Shown: positions 11,603-23,295, counted from the stretch's first letter. The stretch: 64,000 nucleotides of DNA from Henricia sp. BOLD:AAB3569 (GCA_037783545.1 JBBELK010000550.1:434001-498000); one strand, 5' to 3'. Numbers and translations are program-made. The notes: a model not told the origin generated them from the sequence alone.

Positions 11603-12420
11603 TGCCGAAGATGGCACTACAATTAACATGTATATAGGCATATTGCTTTTTGTTAGAATACACCTACATTTGCTTTCACAAAATTAACATTCACAAATTA
11701 ACATTCACAAAATTATACGTTTTCTTCTCAAAAACCTGAAACGTTCAAGGTGTTTCACAAGTTTTGATGGGTAGTGTACATACAGGCCTATTATTGTACG
11801 TGGAGATTCTGCTGCCAAGAAAAGAAATATCGTTATTGCATTAATTCGGGTCTTTGACCAGGAAAGCCACCGTTTCTGCAGTACGTTCACGTACAACGCC
11901 TCTTATGACTTTACAACATTACACTGTCGAGGGAAACTGCTCCGTGTAGAAAAGTGACAAAAACAACCCCTGCGCAGGCCGGGTAGCGGTCGTGCGCGTG
12001 GAAAAACAACCACCACAACGTAGCGCTATATACAGAAGAAGAAAAGGGGATTTCGTATATACTTTAAACATTCAATTCACGACTGCGAATCCTATTTTCT
12101 GATGCAGTTCTTATCCCGAGCCCGTGTTTTCCCGGTGGTTTTTTTTTTTTAACACGTCTCATCCCGCATGCACGCTACGCCGCGAATCGAATCCCGTGGT
12201 ATTTATGGAGCAAGGGAGCGTAGGGCCTATAGGGTCGGCGTAATTAGATTGCATTGATTGGTTGCTGCGGGGAGTTTGTTCAGATCAGAAACCCTCGTCT
12301 ATCTTGTCTGTATTTCAGAATGTACATGTATCACCGCCATAGAGCTATACACTGTTATAATACCTTTATCGAACACACTGGTATATGTATGAAAAGGGTA
12401 TGATAAAGCTCTTTCATTTT
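11603..12420. other. no gene resolved; GC-rich patch at 11960-12280
   Basis: The patch contains CpG-rich words and an inverted CCAAT (ATTGG near 12260) but no convincing exon. It might be an old promoter; this is weak. Confidence 0.25.
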
Positions 12421-12752
12421 ATTATTATTATTATTATTATTTCTTTCTAATATTCATACCAAGGATTCACTCGCAGGCGTGAGGAAACCCATGAAGAATT
12501 AGAATTATAAATGGCCAGATACACTGGGGAATCCCCTTGCTCTTCACGAAAGAATGCTCTGGGATCTTTAGAGTACGTTACCATTACCTAACACACTGGA
12601 CCAACGGCTTTACATCCCTTCCGAAGGATGGAGCAAGTGTAGTTAAGCGCCTTGCCCAAGGGCACAGGTACCGCAGCCGGATTCGAACCCGCAACCCCAA
12701 GTTTTTCACCCATGATTGCGAACCAACGATCCCAACCACTCGGCCACGGTAT
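12421..12752 (-). mobile_element. SINE family C with Ser/Leu-tRNA-like head and ATT tail
   Basis: Read on the minus strand, the head is CCGTGGCCGAGTGGTTGGGA then GGTTGCGGGTTCGAATCCGG, with A and B boxes of a class II tRNA. The body has CCCTTGGGCAAGGC and TCGTGAAGAGCAAGG, and it ends in an (AAT)n tail (12418-12440 as ATT). Other copies lie at 18244, 24125 and 39082, all in the same orientation. Confidence 0.88.
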
Positions 12753-13104
12753 ACCTGTTCAGCATAAAAGACTTCTTCCCGAAGTACACATACTCACAAT
12801 AAGTTAGTGATATTGGTGTGGTTAAATTTTGGATTTTTTTTTCTCAAATGGGCATTATCACGAAAAGTGTGACACAGATGCCAACATTTGAAATTGGCAT
12901 TTGGGTCAAATACACTCCTCAAAAGGCTCAGTAATATTTGATCCTCCAATAAAATTTGTTCCTCTTTCACCAGTACCCCCGCCCTCTTCCCCTATCAAAA
13001 ATATGTCTTGAAAGGGGCTCATCGGGACACCACCATTGAAAATGAAGAAGACCAGGACAGGTGAACTATGAATGAAATATACGCCGGTCCTTAACGTTTT
13101 GTCC

Positions 13105-13254
13105 AATAGACCGTATCGAATAGCCGCCATTTCGTGGGCCACCTTTTGTTCGTTAAACCGTTCAACAATGGAAGCACAATATGTGCAACCATGAATGTCC
13201 TCAAGGAACAAAGAAACTGCCCCACGAAATGGCGGCTATTCGATACGGTCTATA
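13105..13254. mobile_element. MITE family V, copy 1
   Basis: A 150-bp element with about 33-bp inverted termini (ATAGACCGTATCGAATAGCC, then GCCATTTCGTGG). The second copy (31580-31728) is inserted in the opposite orientation. Confidence 0.92.
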
Positions 13255-13945
13255 AGCAAGCGTCAGTAGAAATTCCCACTCCTCGTGTCCTTAGCTCCTA
13301 TAATACATGTACAACCATAACGACTTGTTGTACCTCTTTTAAATATCCATGTTCATAATCTATCTACAACTAGACTATTTTCCACACAACCCAAAATGCA
13401 CATCTTCGATATAATCTAGCTCTATAGGCTACCCCGTGACCCTCGCCAACTGACGCCATACGTGGCTTCATTTCCTTACATGATGCACTATACAAAATTA
13501 CTTAGAAAGAAATCCACACTTCTTTAATTTCCAGTCCTGACCTTGTTTATACATCTTATTGAGTGAAGTGTCCGTGGCCTGAATCCTGTTGCCAAAGCAC
13601 AAAGCTAGGACAAGGTGCCAAAAAGCCACAGTGTCCCAAACCTCATTAAATCCATCTTGTTAATGGATAGACTGATCCCAAACGCAAGATTTTAAAACCA
13701 GAGCCCAGCAATGCCTTCATTTGCAAAGAACCAAACTTGGGATAAGAGAAAAATCGTAAAGGACTTATCGGGATTTGAACCCGAGACTTCTGAATCACCA
13801 GTCACAGGAAATATATTTTTCGAACTGCTAAAGTGTGAACATCAATAATTAAAAAGTAATATAGGAAATTAATCAGAAACTCTCAAGTATTACTTCACAA
13901 ATCAACAAAAATCTGTTTCGTTCACAAACGAAATAGACTTTGAGA
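13255..13945. other. gene-free, with a SINE family A relic at 13745-13800
   Basis: GGGATAAGAGAAAAATCGTA and TATCGGGATTTGAACCCGAG are the tail junction and B-box end of SINE A on the minus strand. No exon is seen. Confidence 0.5.
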
Positions 13946-14233
13946 ATAGACCGTATTCCTGAACGCGTGAGGGCGCTCGAACAAGGTGATTTGGGGGAAA
14001 ATGTCCATAGACGACAGTAGAAAAGTGGGGGTACGTGCATACGTACGTGGGGAAAAGTCGCGTACGCGGAGCGCGCAGACCTGTGTCGCGCGCACAGATT
14101 TCCATTCAAAATAAACGTTTGGAAGGCGTGTGCGCGTAGCGCGTTTTGTGTTCGAACATAACGCACGATGGGCGCGGACCAGGCGCGGACAACTTGACAG
14201 CGCCCTCCACGTTGAGGAATACGGCCTATTGCT
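13946..14233. mobile_element. inverted-repeat element, ATAGACCGTATTCCT ends
   Basis: ATAGACCGTATTCCTGAACG to GAGGGCGCT at the left is mirrored by AGCGCCCTCCACGTTGAGGA and ATACGGCCTAT at the right. The interior is CG-rich (GCGCG repeats). Confidence 0.75.
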
Positions 14234-14336
14234 ACAGTGTAAACATTAACCCCAAAGTCAGAAAATCGCGAGTATATTTGCATTACAAAGATAGCATTTA
14301 AATAAATGGGTAAACCAACAAAATTGCGAACTAATG

Positions 14337-14751
14337 TTAAAGATAGTATACATGATTGGTAAACTGTTACAAATAGTGTTATCCCCCTGTGTGATTGAAG
14401 ATATGCATGATTAAAACCAACTTGAGCAAAAACCAGCTCCGGCCTGTGCACGAAGTGGTTTTCGGGCGAAGTAGAATTTGGGCGAAATGGCACTTGGGCG
14501 AAGTGGTTTGGGGCGAAATGGCACTTGGGCGAAATGGCACTTGGTCGAAATGGTTTTGGGGCGAATTGAATGTTCGTCTCATGAGACGAAAAATAATTGT
14601 TTTATTAATTTCTCAAAGACTAGCACTTCAGACAAAACCATTTCAGGGGAAGTTTTCTGCGGTCATCATGTTTATAAATATTGTGTAAGTTAGGCGTAAA
14701 TCTGTGAACATTTATGATTTTCGAGATACCAATCATGTATACTGCCTTGAA
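14337..14751 (+). mobile_element. MITE family Y, copy 2
   Basis: Complete with both termini (TTAAAGATAGTATACATGAT and ATCATGTATACTGCCTT). The GCGAAATGGCACTTGG array is shorter than in other copies, giving 415 bp overall. Confidence 0.9.
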
Positions 14752-15963
14752 ATCCGTAGGCCTACATGTACATGTACATTTTGTGTGTGTGTGTAAAGTG
14801 AAAGGTACAGTATTGGACAGAAAAACAAAATTATGTGGCGTCTGTTGACATTGATATCAAACACTTTGTGTTAAGCTTTTCATGTCGACTTTAGAAGTGA
14901 AAATACAGGAATACAATGGAGTTCAGGAGGTTGCAACTTCCTGAAATCCATTGTATTCTTGCCAAGCCTGACGTTAACTCGAACGCCACGGCAGTAGTTT
15001 TAATTTAACATGTATGATGTTCAGCATGCATCTCGTCTCAAAATAAAATAAGTAAGTTCTCAGGCCTCAAAAGGGTAAGAAACGTTCCTTTCTTTTAAAA
15101 AAACAAAGACGGTACAACAAAGCATGTAACCGGGAACAGATAATATCATCAGCAGAATATAATTAGAAGTAGATCATAATCATGAAAAAGTAAAATAATC
15201 GTGAAAAAAAACCCTGGTAATATCAAGCCCAAATCACTAGGTATATACATACATCGTTTTAACTGGCGTCACAAGAAATGTCCGTTTTCATCTTTTCAGA
15301 TGAAATTTCACGCGAAAGAAACTCACGTGAGGAAATCTCAGGTGAAGAATTTCAATAATGTATGCATTATATACTGTTCATTAAGGAGACTCAATGACAC
15401 AACAGAACACATAACATACGAATACATGTAGGCTACATATAGCCCAAAGGTGCTTTATCAGTTTTGTACGATCTATAACACGTCAATATTTTACATTAAT
15501 AGAAAACATAATGTGATGGACTTACCTTTTTAGGCCTTGAGCGTTGTACATGTCCACGCACGTATTCCTTTTTTTCACGCAGGACTTAAGGAAGGCAGAC
15601 AATCAGATGAAACATGGCATGTAGAATCAGTGAGTTAACCACACAAAACACTTGCTGGGATTTCCACCAGGGTAATTGTCATCAAATCCAGTGGTCAAAT
15701 AGGCCGTCGTATGCCCATCGTAAGTGGTCTCCAATAGAACAATTCACGGGTACATTCCGAAATACAATTCCTCTCAGCACATCTCCAACTTAAGTTGTTT
15801 TATGGTGAGACAGAACACTTTCACAACCATGACTTTGAAGAAATACATGTATATCCACACAACACTTCAGCCTTCAATAAACGTAGATTAGATGGGTAAC
15901 GTAATGGCAACACGGCTGAGGATCAGTCTATTTCACGTGCCTGCAAAACAAGAAAGAAATATA
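14752..15963. other. no gene resolved
   Basis: A hairpin lies at 14907-14958 (AATACAATGGAGTTCAGGA and mirror). I see nothing else that looks like an exon or a known repeat. Confidence 0.3.
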
Positions 15964-16102
15964 TTAAAGGCACGCTCGTCAGCAATGCGCGCGCGCCAAA
16001 TTAGTGCCACGAAATACGCAGCTCCATGCCTTTGCTCCAAGGAGCTGCGTACTTCGTGGCACGAATTTGGCGCGCGCATTGCTGACGAGTCTGTGCCTTT
16101 AA
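15964..16102. mobile_element. fold-back MITE family Q, copy 1
   Basis: A 139-bp palindrome: TTAAAGGCACGCTCGTCAGC with AATGCGCGCGCGCCAAATT and its mirror. The second copy is at 51357-51501. Confidence 0.92.
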
Positions 16103-16175
16103 TACAGTACTGGAGACATTACATTATGCTTGAACGCAACAACACTTATGTAAGTCATTGAGGTACATGTACATG

Positions 16176-16645
16176 TAATTGTTTCGTCCAATTTGCTGTT
16201 ATAACTATTAATGTTATAACTATTAATGTAGTAACAAACGGATAACGTAACACCAACAGATGGGCTAATGTATACACAAAATACCAATAATGTAACAAAA
16301 TTGACAGATACTGCTTCACTTATCGATAATGTAATTAAAATAAACTATCACTACATACACTATTAGTGAATTTTGTACTGTTACATTATTGGTTATAGGA
16401 CCGTAGGAAATATAAGAACAATTGACTGATAGTGTCGTATTAATTGTAATACATTATAAGTCAATTTTGCTTATTATTATTGGTTAGTGATAGAGTATCG
16501 GTAAATTTTGGTTATATTATTGGTTAGTGATATAGTATCGGTCAATTTTGGTTATATTATTGGTTAGTGATATAGTATCGGTCAATTTTACGTTATCGGT
16601 TGGTGTTACGTTATTTGTTAGTTACCACATTATAAGTGATAAAAC
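16176..16645. mobile_element. inverted-repeat element with internal 40-bp repeats
   Basis: The left GATAACGTAACACCAAC is mirrored at the right by GTTGGTGTTACGTTAT. Between them, three 40-bp units starting at 16479, 16519 and 16559 (TGGTTAGTGATATAGTATCG and GTCAATTTTGGTTATATTA) run in tandem, with degenerate copies to the left. Confidence 0.75.
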
Positions 16646-17210
16646 AGGGCTAATACACTACTCAACAGAACTGAAGTATCGCAATTTTCCCTCAAAATGT
16701 CCAGGCACAAGTGATCCCGTAAGCACTTGGTGAAGCGTATGCTGAGCTCCAGTGGAACTGATGTGGTTTGTGTATTCTGTTGACAATTCAGTAACCAATC
16801 ACATGGTAACACTTAATGTTCACAATCCACTTTTTGAAAAAAAAAGTATAATACTTTAATTCTGTTGAGTAGTGGACATCACCGTATTTTGTGAGTCGGT
16901 AGTGCAGGTTGAACGTACGCCGTATAATGCTCAAAACTGAAAAATAATCACAGGTGAACCAGGGTGAACAACCACCAACATCGGCCGTTGCGAGCTCATC
17001 ACAACCTGATCGTCTAAATGCCAACTCGATGCTTTCAAATCAACTATCCCCTTCGCAAGAGTGGGCGTCGAACAAAGAAGAACAGAAGAGATTTCAGCTG
17101 GTTTCTTCCGGGATTGTGTCTCTCCGCCGCGAGAACAGCTGACAAATAACGATCAAGCAATCTCTTAGAACGCTGGCTTCGAAGGTTAAAGTCTTAAAGC
17201 ATCATCGAGC
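16646..17210. other. possible 5' untranslated region; otherwise unexplained
   Basis: About 16930-17210 is free of recognised repeats and includes a short open frame (16954-17142, MNQGEQPPTSAV...) ending before the 17211 ATG. It could be leader sequence of a gene starting at 17211 (inference). Confidence 0.3.
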
Positions 17211-17345
17211 ATGCAATACGCGTCTGTGATGTACAGTACGCCAGACATTGATGAGTATTTCGAAGAGGAAAGTAAATATTACTTGAAGGAAATGAGTTTC
17301 ATTTGCGATATTTCTGTCGTGTTTCATCCTTGCGGTATGTTTTGA
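17211..17345 (+). CDS. candidate first coding exon, unrecognised
   Basis: An ATG opens MQYASVMYSTPDIDEYFEEE, an acidic sequence of protein-like composition, followed at 17271-17277 by AGTAAAT, a possible donor (exon would be 17211-17271, phase 1). Unspliced, the frame reaches TGA at 17343-17345 after 44 codons. No known family is recognised and no second exon was found, so this is a lead only. Confidence 0.35.
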   Translation: MQYASVMYSTPDIDEYFEEESKYYLKEMSFICDISVVFHPCGMF

Positions 17346-17585
17346 AGGGCTGGTATTTTCATACGACAGCTGACGTGAATATGTTGATTTGTGTATGAGA
17401 TTGCAATGTGTGGAATGGGTGCTCTTGGTTAAACGAAAAGCTAAAAAGTAAATAAATGTTTGGAAATGTTTGGGTGTTGAGATGTTGATACATCATTTGT
17501 CATGTTTTTATTATTCTGGAATTCCACGCTCTCAGTCACTATATTGTTGTTGTTGTTGTTAAATTTGTATTACATGTAGTATACC

Positions 17586-17725
17586 AACTATGCCTTATAT
17601 CTCAGCTGGTAGAGCATCTGCCTAGTGAGTCAGAGGTCTCGGGTTCGAATCCCGATAAGGCCCATACGATTTTTCTCTCATCCCAAGTTTGGTTGTTTCA
17701 TTTCAATGGTGATTATGCACCATAC
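17586..17725 (+). mobile_element. SINE family A, most intact tRNA head
   Basis: The head has A-box TCTCAGCTGGTAGAGC and B-box GGTTCGAATCC, with an acceptor-like pairing of TGCCTTA with TAAGGCC. It is followed by the family tail CATACGATTTTTCTCTCATC and TTTGGTTGTTTCAT. The anticodon stem does not close, so it is not a functional tRNA. Confidence 0.82.
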
Positions 17726-18243
17726 AAGATGTTGTGTTCGTTAATTTTTATGGCATCTTCGGCAACTCAGGCCCTTTATGCCATCAACTATACGGTTTTA
17801 GCTTGAACTATATTATCAACTTGAGACGATGAAGAAGGAGATGCGGATTTAGAAGTGGGAGGAAACCCCCAAGAAAATCCCCGGGGGAACCCACGCGGTC
17901 AAGTATATGGACTGCAAACCCAATCCACATACACGCCCCGGATTCGAACCCGGGACACCGTTCTTAACAGTTTTCCAATCATGTAATCTGTCCTATCATG
18001 CCATGGTTTGCCTGTAATTACATAAGAGGTGTTCGATTCGTTAGTCGTGCTTGTTTTGTTTCCTATTAATAACGCGCTATAGCCACCTGTGCCCCGGGTA
18101 ACTCGATTTAACTGTCATTGCAAATCATATTAGGAAATGGAAATATGACATGGACTAGGTATATGGCATGCACCTGCACAATTCCCATGCCGAGCTGTCG
18201 GTATAGTGCTGTAGAAGCGGGGCTTACGGTGCGTATACAACAC

Positions 18244-18522
18244 TCTTTTATTATTATTATTATTTCTTTCTGGTATTCATACCAAGGATTCCTCAATAGT
18301 GCTCATTGCACTGTCACTCGCAAGCGTGAGGAAACTCATGAAGAATTAGAATTAGAAATGGCCAGAGACACCGGGGATGATCCCCCTTGCTCTTCACGAA
18401 AGAATGCTCTGGGATCTTTAGAGTGCGTTTCCATTACCTAACACACTGGACCAACGGCTTTACATCCCTTCCGAAGGATGGAGCAAGTGTGGTTGAGTGC
18501 CTTGCCCAAGGGCACAGGTAAA
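18244..18522 (-). mobile_element. SINE family C, copy lacking the tRNA head
   Basis: The ATT tail and body (CCAAGGATTCCTCAATAGTG, ACGAAAGAATGCTCTGGGAT, TTGCCCAAGGGCACAGGTAA) are present. The tRNA-like head is missing, a 5' truncation typical of incomplete reverse transcription. Confidence 0.85.
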
Positions 18523-19761
18523 TGTAATTATGCAGCCCAGAGGTGACCTATAGCGTTTGGCGTGCGAGATATCGCGAAACTTTCTAGCTGGACCGTTTAA
18601 AACTGTAGTTCGGTTGTACGCAAAGAGGCAATGCGCTGCACTGTACCGTTCGTACGAGGCCTTTCCACATATGTACTACGCGCATTTATGATCAGCGTTC
18701 GTTACTTTAGCCAAACGAAGCTATTTATCGCGGGAAAACTACGTTTGTGCGCTGCGCTCAGTGCGCATAATAATTGTTGTCACCCACATTTTGCCTCAGA
18801 AGTGGGGATTTTGTCACGCGAAAATTGGGGGAATTATTGATAGGTACATAACCCCTATACTAAGTGTATTCTTGTCATTTTGAATGGAGAATCCTACATT
18901 GTATAGGTCACATGATATTTAATAAAATAATCCATTGCACTGCTACGTAATGCATTATTATTTCACTTCTCAGCGCCAAATTTGACCCACGATCTTCGAA
19001 GCTACAAACGGTATCTACTCCCAGTGGAAGATCATAAACCGCAGATTTTATTATATTGCAAGTCTTGAAGCTCCCAGAGGGACTATAACTATACGAGATT
19101 GTTGGCACGCGTACGAGTTGGTTGCGTACGAGTTGGCACGCGTATGAGTCAACTCGGCCGACGAGTAGATGGTGTCTTAACGCATTAAGGCCGCCGTTGG
19201 TCATAAATCATACTGAGTAATGATATAATGGGAGCCACGATCGATTTTGTCTTGTTCTAGTGAAAATATGGGTACCGGTTGTGCAAATTATCGAATACAT
19301 ACCTAGGGCCTATATGTAGCTCCTATATACGGTTTTTACAATTTATATTATTATTTCGTATAATTCTATTAAAAGTAATAACTAAAAGATTGTTGAAGGC
19401 AATTTTTACTGATGGCTTATGTAAGAAAACAGATACCAGCATTTATAATAACATTTTATAAAAATTAGTGGGTACATGTTGACCGTTACGAATATTCGCC
19501 TGGGGCCGGTTTTAAACATGCTATATATATGATAAGAATGTCCGCCAACAAAAGCTTTACGGTAACACACAATAAAATACTTTTAAAAACATTTTGAAAT
19601 TGTTCTAATGAAGCTAATCATATATGTTCACGTTGGTTTATTTTACGATTAAATTTGTCCATATCTTTTTACGTAGAATTCGTTGGAAAACGGAGATTTC
19701 ATGAAGCGGACGTTTTGTTGTGCAGTTTTAGATGACCACTAAAAGTCCCACGATTTCGACA
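18523..19761. other. gene-free stretch
   Basis: GAGTTGGCACGCGTA repeats occur near 19095-19150, related to 30556-30805. I see no exon. Confidence 0.35.
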
Positions 19762-19999
19762 ATTGATAGCTTTCCAATGACGTCATGATGTGTGTCAAAT
19801 AATGCCGCGTCATTGTGGAAGCAATGTGCGTGCGCGTTGTATGTGTCCATAGCACGCGTACGCTCTGTACTGAGGTTCCCATTGGTGAACTAAACCGCGC
19901 TACGCCAACCAGAGACACACGCAACGCGCACGCATATCACTTCCACAATGACTCAGCATTATTTGACTCACAAAATGGCGTATTCGAAAGCTATCAATA
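19762..19999. mobile_element. 238-bp inverted-repeat element
   Basis: ATTGATAGCTTTC and CAAATAATGCCGCGTCATTG at the left, with GTGCGTGCGCGTTG, are mirrored as GAAAGCTATCAAT and CAACGCGCACGC at the right. Confidence 0.75.
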
Positions 20000-20009
20000 G
20001 CCTTTTGCA

Positions 20010-20290
20010 TGTAACATTTGCATAATGGCTGGCGCCCCGAATTCTTCACTTTCAAATGGAGGTAGTTTATAAAGTTCACATACTACGCTGTTGTTGCTAC
20101 GTGGTGCACGCCAGCGACGGGCAACCAATGGTTGCTTTGTCATTCTCTCCTACCGTGAACACGGTATTGATTCTGTACTTCACACCTGCATGCCACGTGC
20201 ATCCGGTCATAATACAAAGCAACAACAATTTAGTCTGGTCATCTGGATACTAAGTATGTATACGTCAGTACATGTGAAACACAAAAAGGG
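20010..20290. repeat. dispersed repeat family R, copy 2
   Basis: Shares with 3185-3400 the phrases CGAATTCTTCACTTTCAAAT, ACACGGTATTGATTCTGTAC and CATACTACGCTGTTGTTGC. A reversed copy lies at 54320-54535 inside the last intron of the small gene. Confidence 0.75.
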
Positions 20291-21203
20291 CTAATTGAAA
20301 AATGAAATGTAGGGCGCCGTATACTTACATGACTCAAGCTGTCGTAGTCTGCATTGTATATCATGAAGAAAAATGCCAAAAACATTCCATTATCTGCTTT
20401 ATTCAAGATTACGATCCTTATCAGGCATCAGAGAACCACTTTTACATCAGTACATGATGTCACAGGCATTCCTCAGCCTAGCATGCCAAGCCACGAACTC
20501 ATCTTTACGCAGAGATGGTTCAATCAGCAGAAAGCTCCTTCTATTTAACCGGAATTACCTGCAGCACGAAATATGTAATTCTGAAGAACGTGCATGCCCT
20601 CCGGCTGAGCAGTATTATTTTCCACAGTGCCAAGACCCATCGCGTATCGTTACATTAGAGAGTTAGAGTATTACGATCCGTGCATACAACGGTACATAGA
20701 AGTATTTCAAAGCCGTTAGTCTTCACATTACACTCAAATCGCTCTTAAGCCCTGCGATATTTAGATGAGATACGATGCCACCTGTTTCCTCGTAATAACC
20801 CTGCTGTGGATGTGCTTGTGGAGTGATTCGCAGCTGTTGCCGTATTGAGGATACAATGATAGTGTCCCTGACTGTATTCGACAAGTGTGGTTAACAGTCA
20901 ACCGTGTGCTGACGCTGTATGGTGGCTCATTGGTGGTATTGCGATGTTTTACCGGCGCCCGTTACACTGTTCAAATCGTAATGTGGGCGATATGAGGCCC
21001 CATCAAGTATTAATAGACCTCGCGATCGTCTGGATCGGAGAATTAATAACCTGCAAGATCGGTTTACCCTCGGCCCTTGGTAATTTGCGACGTGGAGGTC
21101 TGCAGTTTCGGCTGTACTGTGATACACTAAAGCCTGTATACAGGATTTACAACGTCCCCAAGTGTGTCAGTGATTTCCCGACACACTGTGAAAAACTCCA
21201 TAG
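20291..21203. other. no gene resolved
   Basis: Overlapping ORFs at 20354-20666 and 20887-21216 encode nothing recognisable and lack paired splice sites with a consistent frame. Confidence 0.3.
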
Positions 21204-21380
21204 CATGCAATGTTGATAAAACACAATTTGGGTCGGCCCAAAGCAGAGTCTTGATGCAAGACCCAATAATTCATTGCAACACGTACACTAGTGCGGGAAC
21301 CGCGAACTCCAACAGTATTCGTCTTGCATCAAGACTATATGCTTTGGGCTGACCAAGTTGTGTGTTATCAAAATTGCATG
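21204..21380. mobile_element. 177-bp inverted-repeat element
   Basis: CATGCAATGTTGATAAAACA, then TTGGGTCGGCCCAAAGCA and TCTTGATGCAAGA, are mirrored by TCTTGCATCAAGA, GCTTTGGGCTGACCAA and TGTTATCAAAATTGCATG. Confidence 0.85.
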
Positions 21381-21384
21381 TTTC

Positions 21385-21690
21385 GGTGGATCGCATGATT
21401 CGTTGCAACTGGTACACGTATTTTACAAGAGCGCTCCTGACTACCGTTGTATTATGGCACCACTTTCCGTGCAAGCAAGGAACCAACCTAGACATGCTTC
21501 GCATAATTTCTTGAAAGCATAGGCACAGTTCCTCAATTTCTCGGAACGTAGATAAGGTGTATTGAGCTGATTTATACACAGAATGGTTTTTAATACACAC
21601 AATCTTCAATCACACGTGGCATAACGCCGTTTGTAAAATTTCCAACCACGTAATGGTTCTTTCTTTAAGGACAGATTACATGATTGGAAA
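21385..21690. mobile_element. repeat family X, copy 3
   Basis: Carries CATAATTTCTTGAAAGCATA, TCGGAACGTAGATAAGGTGT and CAATCACACGTGGCATAACG, ending with GACAGATTACATGATTGG. No coding potential. Confidence 0.75.
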
Positions 21691-22980
21691 ACGTTTAGAA
21701 ACAGGAACATGAGCATTACGTAAAGAATAATGGTGATAAACTGCCTTGTAGAAATTTCGGCCACACAGATTGCAGTAATACTTCAGAAAACCTTAAACAT
21801 CCATGTATATTTGTTTGCGTTGAATGTATCATGGTAAAAAAAAGTCTGCGGAAATTTGTTAAGCACATTTAGTTGGCAATTTCTCCCAGGGATAAAATCA
21901 TGTGGCGTTTGTTACCATTGCTAGCAACACTTTCTTGATGTCAACTCTTGAAGTGGTATTCGGGTAACTGCAAGTTTTGTATTGGGGTTTTCAACGAAAA
22001 TTTGTCCATGCAGCCGTGGAGGTAGGAAAACAAGAAACCCATAACTGTACAATGAGGACATGAATGAATATGACTAAAATATGTAATTAACACAACTTAT
22101 ATACCGATGGAGAACCACTGTACTTTGTGTCCGGTCTTTCCGCGGTAAACGGATACATTGAGCAATCTAAATCATATTTTCAAACAAATGCATGTTCATC
22201 TTGTCTCAAAATAAATAAGAAGTTTACGTTGTTCTAAAGAGTTAACTCGGGTCTTAAAAGGACAACGAATGGTAAAACACATGCATACCGCATTGTTGTT
22301 GTTAATTTGTCTGGTATCTTTGGCTATCTTTAACTATATTATGAACTTAAAATGACGAAGAAGAAATTGCTGTTTTAAAAGTGGAGGAAAACCCTCAGAG
22401 AAATCCCCGGCCGGAAAACCCAGGCGGTCAAGTAGGGACTGCAAGCACGCAGCATTGAACTTGAACACAGGTAACATACTAAATTAACCACTTACTGCTA
22501 AGAGTCGGATGCATGATTGGGTTTTATAGTGTCGATGCCTTACACATGCCCGAATGATACTCGTCTGGTATGCTTCTATGCATCTCGATTGCCCGTATGG
22601 CCCATTAGGTACAAACCCCATCGCGGCCAGCGACAGGCTCAATGAGCTATACTACGTTCGGTCCATCTTTTCCAAACAACGAATGTGTACATTAACAACA
22701 TTCAGATACATGTATGTGGATCTTACACAGCACTCAAACGGGAGGCGAGAAACATGAAGTATTATTAATGTTTCAAGCATCCCCCTTTTCCAGTGGCATA
22801 CATTTTGAAAATCACCTGCGCTTCATGCAACGGAAAGCCAGGACTTATAAAAAAGGAATATGGTTCAAACCACGCTACAAATCAATAGCAGGAGAAAACA
22901 GTTGAGTGTACTTTTACATAGCAGTATTCTGTGTGGGCACGTCGAAAAAGTATTTGGTAATGCATCAATAAGGGCACACC
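21691..22980. other. gene-free stretch
   Basis: AT-rich, including phrases such as CTGCCTTGTAGAAATTTC that recur at 25880 and 27050 and so belong to an old dispersed repeat. No exon is seen. Confidence 0.4.
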
Positions 22981-22984
22981 TCAA

Positions 22985-23255
22985 TATTGCATGATTTAAA
23001 GATAGATTTAGGACTGGAAAACTGTTACAAACGGCGTTATCTCCATGTGTGATTGATGATGTGTATGATAAAAACCAACCTGTGTGTAGTCAGCTCAGTG
23101 CCTCATCTATACGTTCCAAAAAACAATGAAAAACTGTTCAATGCTTTCAAGAAATTGTGCGAAGCCACCGTCCTATTTAGGCTGGCTCCTTGTGTGTACT
23201 GCACAGAAAACGGAGCCATAATACCACGGCAGTTAGGCGTCTAGTAACCATACCT
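22985..23255. mobile_element. repeat family X, copy 4 (opposite orientation)
   Basis: GATTTAGGACTGGAAAACTG, TTATCTCCATGTGTGATTGA, AAAACCAACCTGTG, GCGAAGCCACCGTCCTATTT and ATAATACCACGGCAGTTAGG give the fullest view of family X in this window. Confidence 0.75.
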
Positions 23256-23276
23256 GCCACCCACGTGACATCAAAA

Positions 23277-23295
23277 TGACGTCATAATGACGTCA
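23277..23295. promoter_or_regulatory. twin CRE motif
   Basis: TGACGTCA occurs twice with an 11-base period, exactly as at 897-915. It may belong to a repeat rather than a promoter. Confidence 0.35.

Noticed and set aside
13873-14582. 206-codon minus-strand ORF
   Set aside because: It crosses two MITEs (13946-14233 and family Y) and reads their terminal repeats.
17586-17660. Functional tRNA gene
   Set aside because: A and B boxes are present, but the anticodon stem does not pair and the tail matches other SINE A copies.
20354-20666. Plus-strand exon candidate
   Set aside because: Overlapping frames look mildly protein-like, but none stays open between plausible splice sites and no family is recognised.
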